From Impatiens glandulifera (Eukaryota; Streptophyta; Magnoliopsida; Ericales; Balsaminaceae): a stretch of DNA of 64,000 nt. The notes under the pieces are model-generated. The model saw nothing but the letters and a program-made list of their open reading frames with translations, searched no databases and was not told the origin of the DNA. This document shows positions 9,888 through 21,075 of the stretch, piece by piece. Made by a program: the position numbers and the translations under genes. The DNA is taken from the NCBI RefSeq assembly GCF_907164915.1, contig NC_061865.1, positions 51,976,587 through 52,040,586 of the forward strand, given 5' to 3'. Positions within the stretch are counted from its first letter, which is position 1. Each line of letters opens with the position of its first letter.

Positions 9888-12800
9888 CACAGATAAGGGA
9901 TAAGATATATTTATTTTCTTTTTCTCTAAATTATGTGTAATCGATCAAGAAAAGTGTAAAAAACTGTCGGGCTATTTTGTCATTCTGATTTATCATCATC
10001 AAGGCACCAACTAAATCTACAACTTCACCTGCACCTAGACCTAGGTTTCATAATGTACCTTATTATTTATTAATAATAATATTTAACATAAGTTTATATA
10101 CAGCATAACTTTGTTTCGTTTAGGTTAGAAGTAAGGAAGATAGATGATGGAAAGAATATTGAGAACCCTAACCGATATATTTATTTTATGATTGATGAGC
10201 AAAAGTTAAGAATTATTATTTTTTTAATTAAAGGAGAACTAGAATTACACTCAATACCTTCGCTTAAATTCAAATAATTTTATTTTTTAATTTTTATAAA
10301 TGAGTACAATATTTATCCCAAATAATTTTTTTTATTTTAATAATTTTTTTTAATTAATTAGATTTTAATTATCACAATAATTAGTCTAATTAATTGTTTT
10401 AATTGAGTTTTGGTAATGGGGTTAATTATTTTGATTTTATTTATATAAAATAAATCAAAATAATTATTTTAATTTTATTTATATAAAATAAATCAAAATA
10501 ATTATTTTAATTTTATAAATTAGTGTATAGATTTTTAGTGTTTATAGTGACTCTTTATCTCTTCTTCTTTAGTCTTTCACCATTTCTTTCACTCTCTTAT
10601 CTACGTATTGTTTTTTTGGAGTAATAATATACTTCATTTCAATACGTAGATAAGGGAAGCTCATGTTGTCCCTCCAACTTTGGATCCTTATTACTCGTTG
10701 TCCTCCATTCTCCAAAAATGGAGCCTCCGCTTTTAAAAAAATGGACATCGATAGACAGTTTGGAAGCAACAATTGAAGAAGAAACTCAAATGACCTTGAG
10801 CTCGCTCTTGCCACCCCTCTTTCTAGCTTTCTCTCAGATTACGCCCAAAGATTAGAAAGCTCAGTTCTCTATTATTATTTTTTACCTTTATAACATAGAT
10901 CATATCGGGCCATTTTTATTAGTTCCTCCTCCCTCTCTATTCTCTCTTCTCCCTTCTCTCTTTCACACAGGTGAGGGATAAGATATATTTATTTTCTTTT
11001 TCTCCAAATTATGTGTAATCGATTAAAAAAAGTGTAAAAAACTGTCAGGCTATTTCGTCATTGCTATTTGTCATTCTGACTTATCATCATCAATGTACCA
11101 ACTAAATCTACAACTACATCTGCACCTAGACTTAGGTTTCATAATGTACCTTATTATTTATTAATAATAATATTTAACATAAGTTTATATACCGCATAAC
11201 TTCGTTTCGTTTAGGTTAGAAGTAAGGAAGATAGATGATGGAAAGAATATTGAGAACTCTAACTGATATATTTATTTTATGATTGATGAGCAAAAGTTAA
11301 GAATTATTATTTTTTTAATTAAAGGAGAACTAGAATTACACTCACAACTTCCGCTTAAATTCAAATAATTTTATTTTTTTATTTTGATAAATGAGTACAA
11401 TATTTATCCAAAATAATTTTTTTTTTATTTTAATCATTTTTTTAAATTAATTAGATTTTAATTATCACAATAATTAGTCTAATTAAGTGATAATTAAAAT
11501 CTAATTAATTGTTTTAATTGAGTTTTGGTAATGGGGTTAATTATTTTGATTTTATTTATATAAAATAAATCAAAATAATTATTTTAATTTTATTTATATA
11601 AAATAAATAAAAATAATTATTTTAATTTTATAAATTAGTGTATAGATTTTTAGTGTTTATAGTGACTCTACATCTCTTCTTCTTTAGACTTTCACCATTT
11701 CTTTCACTCTCTTATCTACGTATTGTTTTTTGGAGTAATAATATACTTCCTTTCAATACGTAGATAAGGGAAGCTCTTGTTGTCCCTCCAACTTTGGATC
11801 CTTATTACTCGTTGTCCTCCATTCTCCAAAAATGGAGCCTCCGCTTTTAAAAAAATGGACATCGATAGACAGTTTCGAAGCAACAATTGAAAAAGAAACT
11901 CAAATGACCTTGAGCTCGCTCTTGCCTCCCCCTCTTTCTAGCTTTCTCTCAGATTACGCCCAAAGATTAAAAAGCTTAGTTCTCTATTGTTGTTTTTTAC
12001 CTTAATAACTTAGGCCTTATCGGGCCATTTTTATTAGTTCCTCCTCCCTCTCTATTCTCTCTTCTCTATTCTCTCTTTTCTCTTCTCCCTTCTCCCTTCT
12101 CCCTTCTTATCGGGCCATTTTTATTAGTTCCTCCTCCCTCTCTCTTCTCTCTTCTCTCTTCTCTCTTCTCTCTTCTCCCTTCTCCCTTCTCCCTTCTCCC
12201 TTCTCCCTTCTCCCTTCTCCCTTTCACACAGGTGAGGGATAAGATATATTTATTTTCTTTTTCTCCAAATTATGTGTAATCGATTAAAAAAAGTGTAAAA
12301 AACTGTCAGACTATTTCGTCATTGCTATTTGTCATTCTGACTTATCATCATCAATGTACCAACTAAATCTACAACTACATCTGCACCTAGACCTAAGTTT
12401 CATAATGTACCTTATTATTTATTAATAATAATATTTAACATAAGTTTATATACCGCATAACTTTGTTTTGTTTAGGTTAGAAGTAAGATGATGGAAAGAA
12501 TATTGAGAACTCTAACCGATATATTTATTTTATGATTAATGAGCAAAAGTTAAGAATTATTATTTTTTTAATTAAAGGAAAACTAGAATTACACTCACAA
12601 CTTTCGCTTAAATTCAAATAATTTTATTTTTTTATTTTGATAAATGAGTACAATATTTATCCCAAATATTTTTTTTTATTTTAATCATTTTTTTAATTAA
12701 TTAGATTTTAATTATCACAATAATTAGTCTAATTAATTGTTTTAATTGAGTTTTGGTAATGGGGTTAATTATTGTGATTTTATTTATATAAAATAAATCA

Positions 12801-15800
12801 AAATAATTATTTTAATTTTATTTATATAAAACAAATCAAAATAATTATTTTAATTTTATAAATTAGTGTATAGATTTTTAGTGTTTATAGTGACTCTTCA
12901 TCTCTTCTTCTTTAGTCTTTCACCATTTCTTTCACTCTCTTATCTACGTATTATTTTTATGAGTAATAATATACTTCCGTTCAATGCGTAGATAAGAGAA
13001 GTTCATGTTGTCCCTCCAACTTTGGATCCTTATTACTCGTTGTCCTCCATTCTCCAAAAATGGAGCCTCCGCTTTTAAAAAAATGGACATCGATAGACAG
13101 TTTGGAAGCAACAATTGAAGAAGAAACTCAAATGACCTTGAGCTCGCTCTTGCCTTCCCCTCTTTCTAGCTTTCTCTCAGATTACGCCCAAAGATTAGAA
13201 AGTTCAGTTCTCTATTATTGTTTTTTACCTTTATAACATAGATTTTATCGGGCCATTTTTATTAGTTCCTCCTCCCTCTCTATTCTCCCTTCTCTCTTCT
13301 CTCTTCTCTCTTCTCCCTTCTCTCTTCTCTCTTCTCCCTTCTCCCTTCTCCCTTCTCCCTTCTCCCTTCTCCCTTCTCCCTTCTCCCTTTTCCCTTCTCC
13401 CTTCTCTCTTTCACACAGGTGAGGGGATAAGATATATTTATTTTCTTTTTCTCTAAATTATGTGTAATCGATCAAGAAAAGTGTAAAAAACTGTTAGGTT
13501 ATTTCGTCATCGCTATTTGTCATTCTGACTTATCATCATCAATGTACCAACTAAATCTACAACTACATCTGCACCTAGACCTAGGTTTCATAATGTACCT
13601 TATTATTTATTAATAATAATATTTAACATAAGTTTATATACCGCATAACTTTGTTTCGTTTAGGTTAGAAGTAAGGAAGATAGATGATGGAAAGAATATT
13701 GAGAACTCTAACCGATATATTTATTTTATGATTGATGAGCAAAAGTTAAGAATTATTTTTTTTTAATTAAAGGAGAACTAGAATTACACTCAATACCTTC
13801 GCTTAAATTCAAATAATTTTATTTTTTAATTTTTATAAATGAGTACAATATTTATCCCAAATAAATTTTTTTTATTTTAATCATTTTTTTTAATTAATTA
13901 GATTTTAATTATCACAATAATTATTCTAATTAATTGTTTTAATTGAGTTTTGGTAATGGGGTTAATTATTTTGATTTTATTTATATAAAATAAATCAAAA
14001 TAATTATTTTAATTTTATTTATATAAAATAAATCAAAATAATTATTTTAATTTTTTAAATTAGTGTATAGATTTTTAGTGTTTATAGTGACTCTTTATCT
14101 CTTCTTCTTTAGTCTTTCACCATTTCTTTCACTCTTTTATCTACGTATTGTTTTTTGGAGTAATAATATACTTCCTTTCAATACGTAGATAAGGGAAGCT
14201 CATGTTGTCCCTCCAACTTTGGATCCTTATTACTCGTTGTCCTCCATTCTCCAAAAATGGAGCCTCCGCTTTTAAAAAAATGGACATCGATAGACAGTTT
14301 GGAAGCAACAATTGAAGAAGAAACTCAAATGACCTTGAGCTCGCTCTTGTCTCCCTCTTTCTAGCTTTCTCTCAGATTACGCCCAAAGATTAGAAATCTC
14401 AGTTCTCTATTATTGTTTTTTATCTTTATAACATAGATTTTATCGGGCCATTTTTATTAGTTCCTCCTCCCTCTCTATTCTCCCTTCTCTCTTCTCCCTT
14501 CTCCCTTCTCCCTTCTCCCTTCTCCCTTCTCCCTTCTCCCTTCTCCCTTCTCCCTTCTCCCTTCTCCCTTCTCTCTTTCACACAGGTGAGGGATAAGATA
14601 TATTTATTTTCTTTTTCTCCAAATTATGTGTAATCGATTAAAAAAAGTGTAAAAAACTGTCAGGCTATTTCGTCATTGCTATTTGTCATTCTGACTTATC
14701 ATCATCAATGTACCAACTAAATCTACAACTACATCTGCACCTAGACCTAGGTTTCATAATGTACCTTATTATTTATTAATAATAATATTTAACATAAGTT
14801 TATATACCGTATAACTTCGTTTCGTTTAGGTTAGAAGTAAGAAAGATAGATGATGGAAAGAATATTGAGAACTCTAACTGATATATTTATTTTATGATTG
14901 ATGAGCAAAAGTTAAGAATTATTATTTTTTTAATTAAAGGAGAACTAGAATTACACTCACAACTTCCGCTTAAATTCAAATAATTTTATTTTTTTATTTT
15001 GATAAATGAGTACAATATTTATCCAAAATAATTTTTTTTTTATTTTAATCATTTTTTTAAATTAATTAGATTTTAATTATCAAAATAATTAGTCTAATTA
15101 AGTGATAATTAAAATCTAATTAATTGTTTTAATTGAGTTTTGGTAATGGGGTTAATTATTTTGATTTTATTTATATAAAATAAATCAAAATAATTATTTT
15201 AATTTTATTTATATAAAATAAATCAAAATAATTATTTTAATTTTATAAATTAGTGTATAGATTTTTAGTGTTTATAGTGACTCTTCATCTCTTCTTCTTT
15301 AGTCTTTCACCATTTCTTTCACTCTCTTATCTACGTATTGTTTTTTAGAGTAATAATATACTTCCCTTCAATACGTAGATAAGGAAAGCTAATGTTGTCC
15401 CTCCAACTTTGGATCCTTATTACTCGTTGTCCTCCATTCTCCAAAAATGGAGCCTCCGCTTTTAAAAAAATGGACATCGATAGACAGTTTGGAAGCAACA
15501 ATTGAAAAAGAAACTCAAATGACCTTGAGCTCGCTCTTGCCTCCCCCTCTTTCTAGCTTTCTCTCAGATTACGCCCAAAGATTAAAAAGCTTAGTTCTTT
15601 ATTGTTGTTTTTTACCTTTATAACTTAGGTCTTATCGGGCCATTTTTATTAGTTCCTCCTCCCTCTCTATTCTCTCTTCTCTCTTCTCTCTTTTCTCTTC
15701 TCCCTTCTCCCTTCTTATCGGGCCATTTTTATTAGTTCCTCCTCCCTCTCTCTTCTCTCTTCTCCCTTCTCCCTTCTCCCTTCTCCCTTCTCTCTTTCAC

Positions 15801-17820
15801 ACAGGTAAGGGATAAGATATATTTATTTTCTTTTTCTCCAAATTATGTGTAATCGATTAAAAAATGTGTAAAAAACTGTCAAACTATTTCGTCATTGCTA
15901 TTTGTCATTCTGACTTATCATCATCAATGTACCAACTAAATCTACAACTACATCTGCACCTAGACCTAGATTTCATAATGTACCTTATTATTTATTAATA
16001 ATAATATTTAACATAAGTTTATATACCGCATAACTTTGTTTCGTTTAGGTTAGAAGTAAGGAAGATAGATGATGGAAAAAATATAGAGACCTCTAACCGA
16101 TATATTTATTTTATGATTGATGAGCAAAAGTTAAGAATTATTTTTTTTTTAATTAAAGGAGAACTAGAATTACACTCACAACTTTCGCTTAAATTCAAAT
16201 AATTTTATTTTTTAATTTTTATAAATGAGTACAATATTTATCCCAAATAATTTTTTTTATTTTAATCATTTTTTTTAATTAATTAGATTTTAATTATCAC
16301 AATAATTAGTCTAATTAATTGTTTTAATTGAGTTTTGGTAATGAGGTTAATTATTTTGATTTTATTTATATAAAATAAATCAAAATAATTATTTTAATTT
16401 TATTTATATAAAATAAATAAAAATAATTATTTTAATTTTATAAATTAGTGTATAGATTTTTAGTGTTTATAGTGACTCTTTATCTCTTCTTCTTTAGTCT
16501 TTCACCATTTCTTTCACTCTCTTATCTACGTATTGTTTTTTGGAGTAATAATATACTTCCTTTCAATACGTAGATAAGGGAAGCTCATGTTGTCCCTCCA
16601 ACTTTGGATCCTTATTACTCGTTGTCCTCCATTCTCCAAAAATGGAGCCTCCGCTTTTAAAAAAATGGACATCGATAGACAGTTTGGAAGCAACAATTGA
16701 AGAAGAAACTCAAATGACCTTGAGCTCGCTCTTGCCTCCCCTCTTTCTAGCTTTCTCTCAGATTACGCCCAAAGATTAGAAAGTTCAGTTCTCTATTATT
16801 GTTTTTTACCTTTATAACATTGATTTTATCGGGCCATTTTTATTAGTTCCTCCTCTCTCTCTATTCTCCCTTCTCTATTCTCTATTCTCTCTTCTCTCTT
16901 CTCTCTTCTCTCTTCTCTCTTCTCTCTTCTCCCTTCTCCCTTCTCCCTTCTCCCTTCTCCATTCTCCATTCTCCCTTCTCTCTTTCACACAGGTGAGGGA
17001 TAAGATATATTTATTTTCTTTTTCTCCAAATTATTTGTAATCGATTAAAAAAAGTGTAAAAAACTGTCAGGCTATTTCGTCATTGCTATTTGTCATTCTG
17101 ACTTATCATCATCAATGTACCAACTACATCTGCACCTAGACCTAGGTTTCATAATGTACCTTATTATTTATTAATAATAATATTTAACATAAGTTTATAT
17201 ACCGCATAACTTCGTTTCGTTTAGGTTAGAAGTAAGGAAGATAGATGATGGAAAGAATATTGAGAACTCTAACTGATATATTTATTTTATGATCGGTGAG
17301 CAAAAGTTAAGAATTATTATTTTTTTAATTAAAGGAGAACTAGAATTACACTCACAACTTCCGCTTAAATTCAAATAATTTTATTTTTTTTTATTTTGAT
17401 AAATGAGTACAATATTTATCCAAAATATTTTTTTTTATTTTAATCATTTTTTAAAATTAATTAGATTTTAATTATCACAATAATTAGTCTAATTAATTGT
17501 TTTAATTGAGTTTTGGTAATGGGGTTAATTATTTTGATTTTATTTATATAAAATAAATCAAAATAATTATTTTAATTTTATTTATATAAAATAAATCAAA
17601 ATAATTATTTTAATTTTATAAATTAGTGTATAGATTTTTAGTGTTTATAGTGACTCTTCATCTCTTCTTCTTTAGTCTTTCACCATTTCTTTCACTCTCT
17701 TATCTACGTATTGTTTTTTGGAGTAATAATATACTTACTTTCAATACGTAGATAAGGGAAGCTCATGTTGTCCCTCCAACTTTGGATCCTTATTACTCGT
17801 TGTCCTCCATTTCTCCAAAA

Positions 17821-17997
17821 ATGGAGCCTCCGCTTTTAAAAATATGGACATCGATAGACAGTTTGGAAGCAACAATTGAAGAAGAAACTCAAATGACCTT
17901 GAGCTCGCTCTTGCCTCCCCCTCTTTCTAGCTTTCTCTCAGATTACGCCCAAAGATTAGAAAGCTCAGTTCTCTATTATTGTTTTTTACCTTTATAA
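17821..17997 (+). other. gene-like segment in each B unit (unrecognised reading frame)
   Basis: In the last B unit this stretch reads as a 59-residue frame beginning MEPPLLKIWTSIDSLEA. The same segment is in every unit (for example 9534-9710), but the frame is broken in some, such as unit 2 near 10810, so it is not maintained as a gene. Its less AT-rich composition and the coherent codons suggest a captured fragment of a gene's 5' end. I do not recognise the parent, and it may be chance. Confidence 0.35.
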
Positions 17998-18886
17998 CAT
18001 AGATCTTATCGGGCCATTTTTATTAGTTCTTCCTCCCTCTCTCTTCTCTCTTCTCTCTTCTTTCTTCTTTCTTCTCCCTTCTCCCTTCTCCCTTCTCCCT
18101 TCTCCCTTCTCCCTTCTCCCTTCTCCCTTCTCCCTTCTCCCTTCTCCCTTCTCCCTTCTCCCTTCTCCCTTCTCCCTTCTCTCTTTCACACAGGTGAGGG
18201 ATAAAATATATTTATTTTCTTTTTCTCCAAATTATGTGTAATCGATTAAAAAAGTGTAAAAAACTGTCAGACTATTTCGTCATTGCTATTTGTCATTCTG
18301 ACTTATCATCATCAATGTACCAACTAAATCTACAACTACATCTGCACCTAGACCTAGGTTTCATAATGTACCTTATTATTTATTAATAATAATATTTAAC
18401 ATAAGTTTATATACCGCATAACTTTGTTTCGTTTAGGTTAGAAGTATTGAGCACTTTAACCGATATATTTATTTTATAATTGATGAGCAAAAGTTAAGAA
18501 TTATTATTTTTTTAATTAAAGGAGAACTAGAATTACACTCACAATTTTCGCTTAAATTCAAATAATTTTATTTTTTAATTTTGATAAATGAGTACAATAT
18601 TTATCCCAAATAATTTTTTTTATTTTAATCATTTTTTTAATTAATTAGATTTTAATTATCACAATAATTAGTCTAATTAATTGTTTTAATTGAGTTTTGG
18701 TAATGGGGTTAATTATTTTGATTTTATTTATATAAAATAAATCAAAATAATTATTTTAATTTTATTTATATAAAATAAATCAAAATAATTATTTTAATTT
18801 TATAAATTAGTGTATAGATTTTTAGTGTTTATAGTGACTTTTCATCTCATCTTCTTTAGTCTTTCACCATTTTTTTCACTCTCTAT

Positions 18887-19183
18887 CTCTTTTTTTAGTC
18901 TTCACCATTTCTTTCTCATTCAGGTTGATTCATTTTTTCATATTATCTCTTATTTACACAAATTTTATCATTCATTCACAAGAGGTTTACATGCAATTAA
19001 AATTTATTTTTACTTCTATTATAGCTATTACTTTTAGATAACTTTAATTTCTTTTTGTTTTAAGGAAATCTTGTCAAATAAGGAAAAAATTATTTTATCG
19101 GTAAGTCTTGTTCATACTTTCTTTATGTATTAAGAGAAAATTATGTTTATATGTATCGCTCATGGATGAATATAGAAAAACAC

Positions 19184-19184
<1 letters not shown>
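18887..19184. other. AT-rich spacer after the satellite
   Basis: A partial echo of the unit end (TCTTCACCATTTCTTTC) fades into ordinary AT-rich DNA. No gene or transposon is seen. Confidence 0.5.

Positions 19185-19228
<44 letters not shown>
19185..19228. repeat. (TA)n microsatellite
   Basis: A pure TA run of about 22 dinucleotides directly in front of a SINE-like segment. Confidence 0.95.
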
Positions 19229-19230
<2 letters not shown>

Positions 19231-19324
19231 CCCACTAAAGCTTAAGAGACCAAAATGTCACGGTTCAATTCCATTTGGAAGCGTTTTGAGTTGACTGTGG
19301 GGTTGTCATGCTAGCTCTCATTTA

Positions 19325-19327
<3 letters not shown>
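19229..19327 (+). mobile_element. tRNA-derived SINE fragment
   Basis: GCTTAAGAGACCAAAATGTC followed by a B-box-like GGTTCAATTCC (19262-19272) matches the minus-strand sequence at 52330-52476 along most of its length, including the GTCACGG and TCATGCTA blocks. The segment lies between two TA microsatellites. The A box side is missing, so it is a 5'-truncated copy. Confidence 0.6.

Positions 19328-19402
<75 letters not shown>
19328..19402. repeat. (AT)n microsatellite
   Basis: About 37 uninterrupted AT dinucleotides. The minus-strand frame through it is a low-complexity artefact. Confidence 0.95.
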
Positions 19403-19403
<1 letters not shown>

Positions 19404-20880
19404 AATAATTAGTCAAGACACTACGAAAGAACAAAAATAAGTATAAGGGTGTCAAAGATAGAGTTGGATGAATATAAAAAAAAACAACCAAATTATATAA
19501 AAAAAAAACATGGTTGAATGCTTTGATGTTATTTTTGCATGAACTATTGTTCTTACAGGTACTTTGCAGGAATCTCCACATGAGACATCACCATACGATT
19601 CCTCGGACATACGGTATCAACTAAGAAAAGTATAGTTGAAATATACGTCTCCATGTTATATATTTTCTCTCTTAGCATTATAATTCTTAGGTTTTCAAAT
19701 TAGGTCCCTATTGTAATCAAGCTTGGACACGCGTTTTTGCTAAACAAGAATCTTTTCTCCAAACTCTGTCCAAGAGGATATTCTATACACACCTCATTTT
19801 TGCATCCCTAAAATTAAAATGAATATTCTCGGTATAATATGATGATCATACTTGATTACTAAACTGAGAGATAAAAAACATAAATACCATTCAAAATTGG
19901 CCCGTGTTTTCTTTTAAACTTGGTTCAAGCGTTAATTTTTAAAAATACTTAAAATCTGGATGATCCAATCTTTCAGATTGACCAGTTTAGAAAATCATGA
20001 ATTTTGAGTATAATATTAATATTTGACAAAATGTATAGAACAACTATTTTAAGGCTCATTTTTGTGCTCAAATACCATTTCATAAAATTTTAGAATTCTA
20101 GAGATATGATATGTTCATATTGACCGGATTGGAAAATTATGAATTATGAATATAATATTTATGATGGCAATTTTGTATAGAAGATGTTCAAAATGCCAAA
20201 ATGATGAAAACTAAGTCAACTCGGACGTTTCAAAACTCAGTCAACACAAGTAAACACAAGTCAACTACACCGAGACTATTCGAAATGTGGAGACGACATC
20301 ATTGTGATGTCAGTGGAAGCCTTATTTGAAAAATACGTTCTTCAAATGGTGATATTCGGCTGAACGAAGAACATCATTTTCCTACAACATTAAAAAAATA
20401 TTATGGCCTCAATACTTGATGGTTTCGAATGATTTTGTATGTTTTGAAAAGATTGATGAGTGCTCTACAAAGTTCATTTAAGCCTGATATGAGATTGAAG
20501 CTCTAATCGCAAGTAATCGTCGATGCAAACAAGGTGTCCAAAATGGGGTTAAAGTAATTTTTAGAGTTGTTGAAGTCTCGGTTGGAACAAATTCGTTGAA
20601 GACTGAATTCAAAAGAATAATAACTTTAAAAAAATTGTAAGTTGGTCCACACTCAATGGTTTGGACTGATTCATGCATTAGTATTCATATTCATGGATCT
20701 CTTAGTTCGAGAACTAAAAATAAGATGATCGAATCATTTCTTCTCACACAAATTTATTATATTTATTAAAAAAAATATAATTATTGAAACTAAATAAATA
20801 AGAATAATTATTGAAATGAAAGAAAAAATAAAAATTAGTGACAAAAATATATAAAAAAATTATATTTTGGAAAGAGAGAC
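19403..20880. other. intergenic DNA upstream of the CUE gene
   Basis: No supported gene. Two similar stretches (around 19980-20050 and 20115-20175, AAAATCATGAATTTTGAGTA type) are a diverged direct repeat of about 140 bp. AGTCAACTC-type short repeats occur at 20210-20270. These look like old retrotransposon debris, but no termini were found. Confidence 0.45.
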
Positions 20881-20890
20881 TATATATAAA
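20881..20890 (+). promoter_or_regulatory. TATA box of the CUE-domain gene
   Basis: TATATATAAA lies 186 bp before the start codon, followed by a GA-rich and CT-rich leader, a usual plant core promoter layout. The transcription start would be near 20915. Confidence 0.55.
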
Positions 20891-21075
20891 AATGCAAGAG
20901 AGAAAGTTATAGCCACAACGAATTCGAATCTCTCTCTCTATCTAGGTTTTTCCAATTCGCTAAAATTCTTAACGTAGTTCATAGTATCCAATCCGGAACG
21001 AATTAGATCAAACTCTTTCGTCGATTATATTTCAAAATTGTTTCCGTAAAACAAGGAGCGGGCAGAGATTGAACG

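Larger units (their letters stand above)
8690..10275. repeat. long inverted repeat joining arrays A and B
   Basis: The left arm (about 8690-9411) and right arm (about 9477-10275) are diverged inverted copies flanking the hairpin loop 9432-9456. Both arms carry, in mirror order, the gene-like segment, the TCTCTTC heptamer tract (9063-9143 left, 9743-9887 right), the TTTCACACAG..GGGATAAG motif, the CCTAGGTTTCATAATG block and the CGTTTCGTTTAGG block. Unequal arm lengths come mainly from the heptamer tract. Beyond the arms the two arrays diverge: A continues with the GGGGCTC segment, B with AT-rich sequence. Confidence 0.85.
9417..18886. repeat. satellite array B, eight units of about 1.1-1.2 kb
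   Basis: Units begin at the hairpin stem at 9417, 10596, 11711, 12939, 14136, 15326, 16521 and 17699; spacings are 1179, 1115, 1228, 1197, 1190, 1195 and 1178 bp. Unit order is: hairpin; gene-like segment (MEPPLLKKW frame); a variable TCTCTTC/TCCCTTC tract; TTTCACACAGGTGAGGG; a block shared with array A in reverse orientation; a long AT stretch with repeated TTATATAAAATAAATCAAAA palindromes; then the next hairpin. Length varies mostly in the heptamer tract. Units 2 and 5 share one insertion, 3 and 6 another, 1 and 4 a third variant, so amplification went in blocks of three. The last unit decays at about 18870-18886. Confidence 0.93.

Noticed and set aside
9063..18184. CRISPR-like array in the regular repeats
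   Set aside because: Units are contiguous plant satellite without short repeats separated by unique spacers, and the organism is a plant.
17992..18189. Minus-strand frame of REKGEGR repeats
   Set aside because: It is the translation of the heptamer minisatellite, not a protein.
19318..19581. Minus-strand frame with a long IYIYIY run
   Set aside because: It is produced by the AT microsatellite.
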